DNA from: Serripes groenlandicus
Lineage: Eukaryota > Mollusca > Bivalvia > Cardiida > Cardiidae
Assembly: GCA_031761405.1 (NCBI GenBank)
Contig: JASEVX010000010.1
Span: 32,065,861 to 32,129,860 of the forward strand
Length of the DNA stretch: 64,000 nt
Reading direction: 5' to 3'
Shown here: piece by piece, positions 11,319-22,700 of the stretch
Layout of the letters: every line of letters starts with the position of its first letter
Numbering within the stretch: the stretch's first letter is position 1
Program-made: the position numbers and the translations under genes
Notes under the pieces: model-generated
What the model was told of the DNA's origin: nothing
The model's database searches: none
The model's input: only the letters and a program-made list of their open reading frames with translations

Positions 11319-11506
11319 TGAGTCGTTCGCACGAGAAAATCAAACATTATAGACTCTGCGTAATGTAACGACCCAGATCAGGCTCGACACATCTCAGGGA
11401 GATAGAGTAATGATTCCTGAAACAGAAAATCCACAGGAGGCGGAAAGTGTCGGTCCGGGTTAGCCTACGCAGAGTCAACACTGTTGGTTTTCTCGTGGGA
11501 TGGCTC
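11319..11506. mobile_element. GAGCCGTCCC-type MITE (copy 3)
   Basis: Starts GAGTCGTTCGCACGAGAAAA and ends GGTTTTCTCGTGGGATGGCTC. The middle 'GATTCCTGAAACAGAAAATC' is intact, and one CAGCCTGCGCAG arm has been lost. Confidence 0.7.
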
Positions 11507-11601
11507 AATATTATATAAAATTCAATTTACTCTTTACAGATGTAAATAAACATTTATTCATATAACTTTGTATTACACCATAACTACGTTAAGATACATT
11601 A

Positions 11602-11748
11602 AAGCTGGAAAAGCAGCCAGTTGCTTGGGAAGATTGTTGTGTGGAGTACTGGTGTGAGAAAACCAGGAAATGCATGAGTAGGTGAACTGGCCGTCGTGAT
11701 ATAACTGATAAATTGTTAAAAACGGCGTTAAACCCCAAACAATCAATA
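11602..11748 (+). mobile_element. SINE, 5'-truncated
   Basis: Only the body ('AAGCAGCCAGTTGCTTGGGA', 'GTACTGGTGTGAGAAAACCA') and tail GTTAAAAACGGCGTTAAACC are present. No A or B box remains. The following 11749-12117 has no recognised feature. Confidence 0.75.
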
Positions 11749-12117
11749 ACATACATTAACCTTGAAATGAATGTGCATGTTTTTGGTAAACAAATTATTA
11801 ATACCACAAAATGCACATATCTTTTGCGCCAAATTATAACTTATTGCTATTGATTTCAGAGAGACATGGATTCAAAACAATGTATCAAATGGAGACACTA
11901 AGAAAAGAAATCGGATACACAAAAATGCATCCGCACAGTCTGATCAAGAGCTACACTGTTCACACATTTCTTGAATAAGCCTGTTATAATCTTCTATCAA
12001 CTTGTGAAGTTTCTGATACGTCTTAGCAGGTGGACAAACAGATCCGAACCTACACAGTTCAGAAATGCCAACGCGGACATTCATTTTCAAAACGACCGGC
12101 TTATTCGTTCTTATTTG

Positions 12118-12586
12118 TTAACCCTTTCCCACATATATACCGAGGACTTGGCGTGAAACAGTTGTAACTTAAAACCTATTTTGAAAACTCTGGTTTAGGG
12201 GCAATTTCGACCCTTTTGTAAACAATGCAAATTTAGGTGCCATTGCTCAGAACGAGCAATGGCACCTAAATTTCCATTGTTTACCAAGAAAATTGATTTA
12301 ACGCTTATAAAGACTTTATGGCAAGGTGATTAACCTTGTTAAAAAAATACAAATTTTAGTTCTCGATACGCTCTCTGACGCATCTACAGGAGACAACTTT
12401 AGAACAAACAATGTGACAAAAAAAAAAGAAGAGAAATAGATCATAATGAGCACTTTCTAATTTTGCCAGAATGTTTTCAACTCTATGCAACAATTATATA
12501 TTTATTTATAGAAATGTTCCACATTTTGTCTAGACGTTTTTCAAAGAAGACAGCTGCAGTATTGTTGTATGAGGGGAAAGAGTTAA
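12118..12586. mobile_element. TTAA MITE interrupted by another palindromic element
   Basis: Outer ends are TTAACCCTTTCCCACATATA and GAGGGGAAAGAGTTAA. Positions of about 12137-12368 are a relative of the 27497-27737 palindrome (CCGAGGACTTGGCGTGAAAC..., core TGCTCAGAACGAGCA) whose right arm is truncated to TTCTCGATA. The rest is the usual MITE with its own core at 12440-12475. Confidence 0.75.
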
Positions 12587-13189
12587 TTTCGTTTCCAAAG
12601 TTCTATTTTTAGCCGATCGCAACCTCCGTCTACCGTTGTAGATTCCAGTCAGTGATAACAGTGACTAACCAACTGATGGTGTAAATGTCATTTTTGCAGC
12701 ACGATGCTGACGCATGACAAAATATTTATAAATAAACAAAAAGCATCGAAGCTTGACTGTACATATACAATTATTTTGATGGCGTGATAGATTATACTAC
12801 CAGTGCAATTTGAACTGTCACTTGATGAATATGTATCAAGGTCAGCTTTCATAGAAATTTTACTGACCTTGTTAATTATTTATCGCTCAACAGTTCATTT
12901 AAAGGGAAACTATATTGCCTTAAAACTTTTATAAACAAGTTTCTAATAAGGCTTGGTGTATAAATTTAGTACCCGGCGTACTATAGTTAATTAGCACTAA
13001 CGTAAAAGGAGACCTCTAATAAGACAGACAGGCTGGAGAACGGCTCTGGTGTAAATGTCGAAAGGCGTCCAAACTTACGGCTAGCCTTTTTGGCGGTCTC
13101 ATGTATCAGACGATTATTTAAATTAAAGATTTTTAGTTTGTTCAGCCGGTAAAAGTCTTGGTTTCTGGCAGTCTGGTAAATAATTACGT
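12587..13189. other. No recognised feature
   Basis: AT-rich unique sequence on both strands. No frame shows a recognisable domain or splice pair. Confidence 0.6.
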
Positions 13190-13450
13190 CTGGAATGAAC
13201 GAACATTATCGACTATGTTTGTCACCTCGATTTACCTTTCTGATAGTGTGCCCCCTCTAGTTGGTGACACCAGTGCCTATAGTCTGCGCAACGCCAATGC
13301 TGTACAACGTATTCGTAAACGTACTAGACTCTACCCAGAATCATTTCTTCCATCTACAATTCGTGAATGGAATGATCTTCCTATTCAAATTCAGATATAT
13401 TGACTCTCTGCCAGAATTTGCGAATTACCTTATCCCTTTCCCTCATTCTG
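13190..13450 (+). pseudogene. LINE (CR1/jockey-like) reverse transcriptase C-terminal fragment
   Basis: The frame reads '...SLRNANAVQRIRKRT' then 'ESFLPSTIREWNDLP', a C-terminal signature of many CR1/L2/jockey-group ORF2 proteins (Y-x-L-R-N ... F-P-S-x-I-x-x-W-N-x-L-P). The reading shifts near 13385 into the frame 'YIDSLPEFANYL', so at least one frameshift breaks it. There is no 5' part. It probably belongs to the same family as the fragment at 15075-15328. Confidence 0.7.
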
Positions 13451-14869
13451 CAGCAGACGACTTAACCGTTACATTATTAAAGTCCCAAGGCATTACTAGT
13501 GTGGAGAGCGAGTGATTCCGTCAATGTAACGACTTCGGAATAACTGCAGGTCTTTAAATTACCATCTCTTTCTCAAGAATATAGTAGCAAATTCACTCTG
13601 TGCATGATGAAGTATCGAAAAAGACATATACTTTCTTCTTTGAATGTAACAGGTATAACCAATTGCGATTATAATTACTTGAAACATTGCAACCTTTTCG
13701 ACCTGTGATACTTATTCTAAATAGTGATAACGCACGTGATTACGACAGTAATGTTCACATATTTAGTGCAGTACACGCTTTCATCAGAAATAGCAAACGA
13801 TTAGACATGAAATAATCTCAGGAATGCCCATCTCCTATAGCCCACTGGGTTTATAATTCAACGAACACAACAGGTTCTAGAAGCGTCATTTTCTGATCCA
13901 CGCCACCATTAATGTTTATAAAATAATATATCATTAATTATATTTTCATTCTTATAACATTACATTGTTCTTAAATTTAAACATATTTAAACATGATTAT
14001 TTGCTGGACTGCTACTTAATCTGCATATGTGTATACATCTACCCTACTTTAAATATAACCATGAACAGAAAGGAAACCTAATAAGGTAGAATTAGCTTCC
14101 ATTCCAATTCTTATGTATTTTCTCTTGTGTTAAAAATTAAAAAAGGTCAATGAAATAAAAGATGCTTAAACTAAACTAAAGTAATGTAAATATAGGTACA
14201 TTCAAATGACATTACAGCCAGTCTGTTCCATACTGAATATTGGGTATTTTCTTAAATAAAGGACTTAGGTACAACCTCAAATCGAGTTGGTGCTCGTTAT
14301 TAGTCATCTTTGCACACATATCGTGATCAGGTCAATGTTGTTAAGTAATACATTTAGAAACGGTTCACTAGTATTTGATTACATTCTATAAATAGTTCTA
14401 AATAACGATTTGACAAATATAATATCTTTACTTTGAGTAAAAAACCTAATAAAACATCAAACAATTCATCGTGGTGATTTGAAAAGAGCGTCACAGGTTG
14501 GTAACATCCCCTGATAACACGCTATTGCATGAATATGGATCAATACAGGCTTATTAAAACGGAAAGAGCTCTGCCGGTAGGATTTTCGGAGACTTCAAAC
14601 GAGACTTTCCATACCCAGAGTGTAAAACAGCTAGGTTATCTCCATTTAAAGCGCTCCTGATATACAACAAAGACTTAGTAGGTTTAATCCAAATTTAATA
14701 AGTTTTGCAAAACATGTTAAGTTTGCCTCGAACTAACTTTGTTTCGGACGAAAAGTCCGAATCATCGGTAAAGTATGACATTTGTTTACAGTTTGAAATA
14801 ACGCCAAACGGTATCTGTAACGTTAAATGTGATTAGCTGCAGCACGCCAAATCAAAACCAAGAAGAAAT
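13451..14869. other. No recognised feature (1.4 kb)
   Basis: AT-rich sequence without a supported exon, repeat array or hairpin of note. Confidence 0.55.
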
Positions 14870-15058
14870 TAGCCTTATCCACTGAATGTCATGTCAGCGC
14901 TGTCGGACTCGCCATGACACGTCTGTTCTTGAATCGCTACAGCCAACATCAAGAGTAACCAAAGTCGGTTCAGTTTAATTGCTGGCTCAGTTTCTTGGCT
15001 TTCATCATTGGTATTTCGTCATTTACAGATGCGTGGCGTGATGTCATGTCATGAAAAT
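14870..15058 (+). repeat. Diverged partial copy of the 2.3-kb repeat unit
   Basis: Shares 'GAATGTCATGTCAGCGCTGT', 'CTGTTCTTGAATCGCT' and 'TTTAATTGCTGGC' in order with 7255-7420. It shows the 2.3-kb unit is built from dispersed repeat sequence and is older than its tandem duplication. Confidence 0.7.
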
Positions 15059-15074
15059 GTCATAATAACTGATT

Positions 15075-15328
15075 TAATGAGAATATCTTGAACAGATTAA
15101 AGAACCAACTGGATCGTAAAGCCCTTGAAACATTATACATGTCCTTTATAAGACTTCTGCTCGAATATGTATTACGGGACAACTGTACACTGTCCGAGAA
15201 GGACCAGATAGACACAATCAATATGAAGCTGCAAGAATTGTATCTGGTTGTACGAAAGTAGTATCCCTCAATGATCTTTAAAAAGAAGTTGGATGGGAAA
15301 CACTGCAGACACGACGTCGCAGACATTT
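15075..15328 (+). pseudogene. LINE reverse transcriptase fragment (thumb/C-terminal region)
   Basis: One frame reads 'NRLKNQLDRKALETLYMSFI' and 'RLLLEYVLRDNCT'. The following residues shift frame to an 'AARIVSGCTK' and 'GWETLQTRRRRH' reading. This is the conserved post-catalytic block of CR1/jockey-type ORF2 proteins. Frameshifts and an in-frame stop show it is dead. It is cut on the right by SINE tail sequence and then the assembly gap. Confidence 0.7.
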
Positions 15329-15398
15329 ACCCAGGGATCATGAATAAGTGAACTGTCGCCTTGATATAACTGAAATAATGTTGAAAATGGCGTAAAAC
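15329..15398 (+). mobile_element. SINE 3' end running into the gap
   Basis: TTTACCCAGGGATCATGAAT through GTTGAAAATGGCGTAAAAC, then N. The head is absent. Confidence 0.7.
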
Positions 15399-15598
15399 NN
15401 NNNNNNNNNNNNNNNNNNNNNNNNNNNNNNNNNNNNNNNNNNNNNNNNNNNNNNNNNNNNNNNNNNNNNNNNNNNNNNNNNNNNNNNNNNNNNNNNNNNN
15501 NNNNNNNNNNNNNNNNNNNNNNNNNNNNNNNNNNNNNNNNNNNNNNNNNNNNNNNNNNNNNNNNNNNNNNNNNNNNNNNNNNNNNNNNNNNNNNNNNN
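15399..15598. other. Assembly gap, 200 N
   Basis: Exactly 200 N, likely a placeholder length. Apparent open frames crossing it are meaningless. Confidence 1.
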
Positions 15599-15983
15599 CC
15601 CACCCATACAACAAATCTGCAGCAGACGACTTTGAACATATTTTGTCAAATGACTAAAAGTGGAAAACATTGTGACAAAAGGAGAAATTGCACGTTTTGT
15701 GCAATTTCTTCTTTTGTCACTATGTTTTCAAAAAGCCGTCTGCTGCAGATGTGTTAACTCTATCCCTCATACGACAATTCTGCAGCAGACGACTTTGAAC
15801 ATATTTTGTCAAAAAATAGAAAATCTCTATAATTGAATGGATAACCTATGCCTAAAAGTGGAAAACGTTGTGGCAAAAGGAGAAATTGCTCGTTTTGAGC
15901 AATTTCTTCTTTTGTCACTATGTTTTCAAAAATCCGTCTGCTGCAGAGGTGTCAGAAATCGTCTATAAGAGGGAAAGGGTTAA
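15599..15983. mobile_element. Two TTAA MITEs head to tail
   Basis: The first (to about 15757) has core GAAATTGCACGTTTTGTGCAATTTC. The second (15754-15983) has core GAAATTGCTCGTTTTGAGCAATTTC broken into arms around GTTTTG. They share one TTAA (15754-15757) at the junction. The second ends GAGGGAAAGGGTTAA, 336 bp before the tetraspan start codon. Confidence 0.75.
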
Positions 15984-16318
15984 AAAAAGAGTTAGAAATT
16001 GATACATTTCTCGTATTGAGCACCCTTTTCCATTTCCCTCAACTTCAAAAGACGTCTGCATATATAGACGAGACAGTAATAGTCTGTAAAAGGTAATGGT
16101 TTAATGCGAGCAATAATCCAATAACCTGCGTACATTCTTCCATAGTGTGGATTCATAATTAGTTTACCATTGGATAAATCGATATCTGGCAACCTTTCAA
16201 ATTTTACCTGCAGTAGGTCTAGGTCCGCATTCACAGGTAGACATTCGTTTCGTAAACAAGGACATATACGGTATCTTAAATCTTCAGTTAATAAGTAGAG
16301 ACAGAACTAGTGGGGATA

Positions 16319-16720
16319 ATGGCTTGCTGTAAAAGGCCGGCTGCGTTTTACGCATTCATTGTGATCGCACTATGTACCGTGGGCTTCAATATACTGGGGT
16401 TCGCGTCCGACCGTCTGGTGGTCTTGAATCGAAAATTCACCATCGAGGAAATCAAGCTCACGACGGAGAGGATCATCCAGCAGGCTTTTCTGATGGAAGA
16501 GGTGAACAGCGAGGACTCATCAGATGAGGACAGACAGATGATAGATGATGGAGGAGTGATCCCCCCCGGGGCTGACGAAGATGATATTGATGATGAACCC
16601 AAGTCCGGCCACCCTCGTCCCCCTCCTCACGGTCATCACGGTCGTCGCCCTCATCATCATCACCATCACGGAGTGATTGAAGAGACCACCCAAATCCAGG
16701 AATGGCTCAAAGAAACCGTG
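16319..16720 (+). CDS. Tetraspan gene exon 1
   Basis: ATG with A at -3 and G at +4 (ATAATGGCT). A longer in-frame reading starts only with GTG. It encodes MACCKRP, TM1, the acidic run and the His-rich patch, and ends ...KETV at donor GTAAGT in phase 0. Confidence 0.85.
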
Positions 16721-19700
16721 GTAAGTTATTGACATACATGTTTATCTGAACCATAGACGCTTTCTGACGCCTCTGCAGCAGACGGCTTTTTGAAAACATA
16801 GTGACAAAAGAAGAAATTGCACAAAACGTGCAATTTCACCTTTTGCCACATTGTTTTCCACTTTTTGTCATAGGTTGGTTATCCATTCAATTCAGGAGAT
16901 TTTCTATTTTTTGGTAACAACATGTTCAAAGTCGTCTGCTGCAGAATTGTCGTATGAGGGAAAGGGTTAATCTGATGTTATTTTAACCATTTCCCACCTA
17001 TAGACGCATTTTGACGCATCTGCAGCAGACGGCTTTTGAAAACATTGTGACAAAAGAAGAAATTGCTCAAAATGAGCAATTTCTCCTTTTGCCACAATGT
17101 TTTCAACCTGTTTGGTTTTTTCAGAAATAATACCTTCATTTATTGAGATTGTCCATATCTTTAGTAAATGTTTTCAAAGTCGACTGCTGCATATTTGTTG
17201 TAAGTGAGAAAGGTTTTAGACTCACAATGTTTTCATCTCGAATCAATAGTTACATTTCATATTCGACCTATTTTCAACTCGAGTCAATTAGCTACACTTC
17301 ATAGACGGAACTATTTTCAACTCGAGTCAATTAGCTACACTTCATAGACGGAACTATTTTCAACTCGAGTCAATTAGCTACACTTCATAGACGGAACTAT
17401 TTTCAACTCGAGTCAATTAGCTACACTTCATAGACGGAACTATTTTCAACTCGAGTCAATTAGCTACACTTCATAGACGGAACTATTTTCAACTCGAGTC
17501 AATTAGCTACACTTCATAGACGGAACTATTTTCAGCTCGAGTCAATTAGCTACACTTCATAGACGGACTATTTTCAGCTCGAGTCAATTAGCTACACTTC
17601 ATAGACGGAACTATTTTCAGCTCGAGTCAATTAGCTACACTTCATAGACGGAACTATTTTCAACTCGAGTCAATTAGCTACACTTCATAGACGGACTATT
17701 TTCAGCTCGAGTCAATTAGCTACACTTCATAGACGGAACTATTTTCAACTCGAGTCAATTAGCTACACTTCATAGACGGAACTATTTTCAGCTCGAGTCA
17801 ATTAGCTACACTTCATAGACGGAACTTTTTTTAACTCTAATATTTCCCGAGTTGTCTGCTGTAGTTGTGTCGTTTGTTTAAGAAAGTGCTTTATTTCATG
17901 AAATAATTTTTTTGAATTTCGTCAAATCGAATTTCTTCTGTAAAGAATTAATTTGGTTAACAAACATTGGATAGATATTTTATGTTGGTTTCTGGACAAA
18001 TTTATGTCTTTGAACATTTGAAAGAATTTAAATTTTAAAATGACTGACCTCGAAATATGCTGGTCCTAATTACGATTGTGATATATATATATATAGGATC
18101 TGACATGAGTTGTCATTTCATATAAAGTTTTATTGAACGAGTTCAAGAAACTTGTCAGTAAGCGAGTCTTTGTCGAGCTTAATAAAGATATGTTGGACAA
18201 GTTTACTAAAACTTTATGAAATGACAACGAATGGAAGATTCTTTTTATCACATGAGGAAACACAAAAAGAAAATCGGGGTTTCGCGGTCAGAAAATAGTC
18301 CCAACTTATGTAATACTTAATAAACTGTTAACTAATCACAATTGTTTTGTTATTAAATATGTTTATGACCGATATTGGCCCTTTACCTCGTCCATCTATC
18401 GTGACGTTTCTGTTTACCTGATAGATGTTCTCAGCCATTTTTTAAACATTCGCTGATGAATACAAAAATAGTGATAGGGTCATGTTATATTACACACGTT
18501 ACATATATATAAATACTTAATGGGTATATACGACCGGAAACAAGCATTGTCACGTGATAACATTGTGACAAAATGAGAAATTGCACGTTTTGTGCAATTT
18601 CTTCTTTTGTCACTATGTTTTCAAAAAGCCGTCTGCTGCAGATCTGTTAACCCTTTCCCTCATACGACAATTCTGCAGCAGACGACTTTGAACATATGTT
18701 GTCAAAAAATTACCTATGACTAAAAGTGGAAAACATTGTGTCAAAAGGATGCTTCGGAATACGACTGCAATAGGGAGAGGGGTTAAACAATGCGAAAACG
18801 TATTTCAATGAAAAGCATTACCGTCCTAGTTTCATCAACTGACAAATTTCTAACAGCCACTATTTTGATTCTTATATTTTCAGGTGGAGATTGAACATGT
18901 CCAGATAATACTTCGATTCGGCGTATGGCATTCCAAACTGTGCATGCACGCCTCGATGGAAAACGTGGAAGACGAGGACGATATGAACAAACATGACGAT
19001 GATGATTCGAGCAGCAGTGAAGAAGGACACAAAAGTAAGTACTTGACTTAACATATGAGTAGCACTTCAAGAAAGCCCAATCCTATGTCATTTACCATCG
19101 GTGTAGATCCAGATCACCTTGTACCTCCACACAAGATCATCTGGATCTACACTGTTCTGTAATATGTCAAGTTATCATTCACTGAGAAGTCTCCGACATA
19201 CATGTACAGACTGTCAGTGTACATTTAGATTATATTTGTATAATGTACTTATCAAATTGATCCTATTCTAACTTGTCAAAAGTAAACCTACGATTTCATA
19301 CAGCATGGTTTACCTATGGAATGTCAGTGTGGGTTCCGAATTGCTAGTTGCTACTGGCCAATACTCACAGGGAGAAATAGGGTTTAGGCCTGGGGTTTGT
19401 AACGGTTTTAAGACACTTCTGGAAACATATGATATCTTCTTCAAGTCAAATATGGAGCTTTGGGCATTATGTTTTAGAGAAATTTGATGAAAAAAACAAT
19501 ATTTTGTTATCTTTTCTTTCTGATTTCACTTATAGAAATGATGACTATTTATAATGCCTTTCCCGCTTGCAGACGCACCCGCAGCATACGACCTTTGAAA
19601 TTGCTGGCAAAAGAAAAACAATGCTCATGATGAGCAATTTCTATTTTCGTTTTCCCTCGCTATTCAATAATGAAACTTTCATAGAGTTTCCATATTTTTT

Positions 19701-22700
19701 CCTAGGTGTTATTAAAGTTGTCTGCTGCTGATTTGTTGTATGTGGAAAAGGGTTAGATACAATGTAGATACACTATCATCTGATGAAATCGAACACTTAA
19801 TGAAATATACAACAGTTAACTACTCATGAATAATGCAAAGAAATTACTGCCCGTGATGAAAAGTGTTGATACGTAGGCCTGCAGCCGAATTACCACATCA
19901 ATTATTGGTCTTTTTGGTTTGCTGTAAACCTGGATCTTTCTATTGAATATTTTAGATTAGCTATCATTAAATACTTCATATATAAAGAAGAATTCAAGAA
20001 ATATACAGGTCTTTGAAAAATCATAATTCCCGTGGGATGTTGTCAACAGGCGCCCGGATGATATCAAATGACATCACGTTTATCACGTCATCACGTTGGC
20101 TACTTCACGATACTTAATTATATTTACATTCGCACTTGATTTTCTGTACAATAACATCTGGGTTCATTTTGCATGAACCGGTCGACCTTTCATGACCTCT
20201 GCAGGGATTATGACGTCATTCTTTATTTCAATATTGCACTCCGATTGGATTAGCGCGACGTCATTTAACCAATGATATACGACGTTACAAATATTGATCA
20301 GCTACGTATGTTGTCGGTTACATTTCTTTATTGTTATTAAAGACTTGTTCGCGAACACTTTTAGGTCGGAACAAAAAAATAATAATGAAAAGGGGAAAAT
20401 GTAAATATAAGGATTGATTTTTTAATGACGTTATGTCATGATAGGGCTAACATACAGCTACTTGTATTAACATGTAACGTCAGTTACCACAAAAACACAT
20501 TAGATTTTATCGACAGTATATGTTATATGTAATCGATGCATCATCGAGTGTTTACACTGCAATTCCTATCTCTGGTGATTTTAAATAGAGTTAGTTAAAA
20601 CATTGTGGAAAAAGGAGCATATTCTTCATCAGGGAAGTAGCTTTGCAATAATCAATGTGTATGCCGTCTCGTGAGAAAATCAACATTGTGGACTCTGCGT
20701 AAAGTATCGACCCGGATCGGCCTAAGCATGCCACACAGGCCTACCCGGATATACTTTTCGCCTCCTGTGGATTTTCTGTTTCAGGAATCACTACTCTATA
20801 CAAATATCCCCCCTAAGACGGAATGTGTGGGCCGGATCAGTCTGCGCGGACAGCGCAGGCTGATCTGGTCGATACATTACGCAGATGTGTATCGCCGCAG
20901 CTGCATTTTGGGGCATTTTTAGAAAAAAATGTGTAGGCACGTGCCTACAGTGCCTAAATGGAGATAAGCCCCTGTTCTTTTTGCACCACTGTTTTCAATA
21001 TTCGCCTTCTGAAGAGGCGGCTGTATATATATATAGGGAAAGGGCTTTTAACATAACTTAACGGAAACCGATAACGATTCTCATATGACATGGTGTCCTG
21101 TTTTAATCAATAATTCCTTGATCTGTTTTATTAGATCAACCTATAAAACATGGTTAATGTACATGAACATTGGATTTCACTGACAGTATGCTATTTCAGG
21201 ATGCTCAAATTGATTTTCCGCTATGAAACAGTATCTATAGAAACCAAACGGAAATAATTAACAAGCGGTATTATTTGCAGACTCTCTATGGAAATACATT
21301 TTCTGGATGAATACGCTAATCAAAGGTTAATAATAATAATGATAATAATAATGTAAAGTCGTGAACTTGTTATTAATTGCAAACGACAGTCATAAAGAAT
21401 TTGTTTTACCCATCAATATTGTTCTAATCCTGACGTTTATACAAGTATGTATGTGTACTTGTTTCAGGAAAAGGTATACACGTTGGCATTTGTGAACAGT
21501 GTAGATCTTGATCAGTCTGTACATCCGCACTGTCTGATCTAGACACTTCACATATCACTTTACATAAGCTTGTATGAAGCGTACAGAGCTAGATAGATAG
21601 TCATTTTTAATGTTCATTTTCTAAAATCCTTATCAGACATTTAAACCCTATGCTGTTGGTATTCAAAATAATTCTTTTGAATACACACATGTGATTTGGA
21701 TAAGTAATAAGAGAAATATTTTTTTTGTGGGGGAAAGACCGGTTCACTCCCTCTTTCTTATCTATATGTAGAATTAGTATATGACAGGGCAGATTTACAA
21801 GGCTGGTCATAACCTACATTGTTCAGAAAAGCTTGTAATAAACGTGTACCTTTTCCAACAGACGTGCTCATTTACTTCTTTTATGTACCGAACTGTAATT
21901 TAATCCAGTTCAATAAGTGCTCATTTGTCAAAACCCTTTCCCAGATACCTCAAATCGGCAGCAGACGACTTTGAAAACTTCTAGACAAAAGCACCGAAAA
22001 TCCCTTAAAATAAAAGAACAATTATTGAATAGAGTTGAAAACATGGTGACACAAGGAGAAATTGCTCGTTTTGAGCAGTCTCTTCTTTTGTGCCACATTT
22101 TCAAAAAGTCGTCTGCTGCAGTGGCGTCAGAAAGCGTCTATATGAGGGAATTGGTTAAAGTTTGAGTCTTCTAACAACAAATCTGATCATGACACGCATT
22201 ATTGTATCGTTTTGTATTACAGAGAAGTGTTCCTGCAGGAAACTCTCAACCAAATGTGCCCTCGCCCTATCGACCATGTTCCTGGACATGAATGAAATCA
22301 GTGATATTGAAGCTGAGGAAAAGAAGCCGTTTTGGAAGTTCAACCCCAAATATTGTAAGTTATATAATAATTCAAATATCTCTTTTTTTTGTAAAGTTTT
22401 TGATATTATAATTATAAAGAAGAAGAAAATATCATGTTTTTCTTTTGTAATTTTACATAATAGATTTGATGATAAGCCAAGTTTCGACAGTGTGATTAGG
22501 CGGAAATTTATTCAAAATGTATAATTTTACAAAGTATAGTGTTACGAGCTTAAGAGCCGCGTCTAGCGATTTGGGGCCTTATTGACACTCGTCTGTTACA
22601 AGACTTATTGGCATTACACTAATGTGGCTACGCTTGCATTATTTTGTCCAGGTTCGATCCTTGCTAATCACTGTTCACTTAACATTCAGAGAGCAAACAT

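Noticed and set aside
15268..15670. Open frames crossing the N gap
   Set aside because: The gap of 200 N creates artificial openness.
16620..16680. Six-histidine run as vector-tag contamination
   Set aside because: It lies within a spliced exon, in a broader His/Pro/Gly context, with native flanks and intact splice sites.
20040..20300. Cluster of TGACGTCA-like words as an enhancer
   Set aside because: Words are scattered and imperfect in an intron; no supporting structure.
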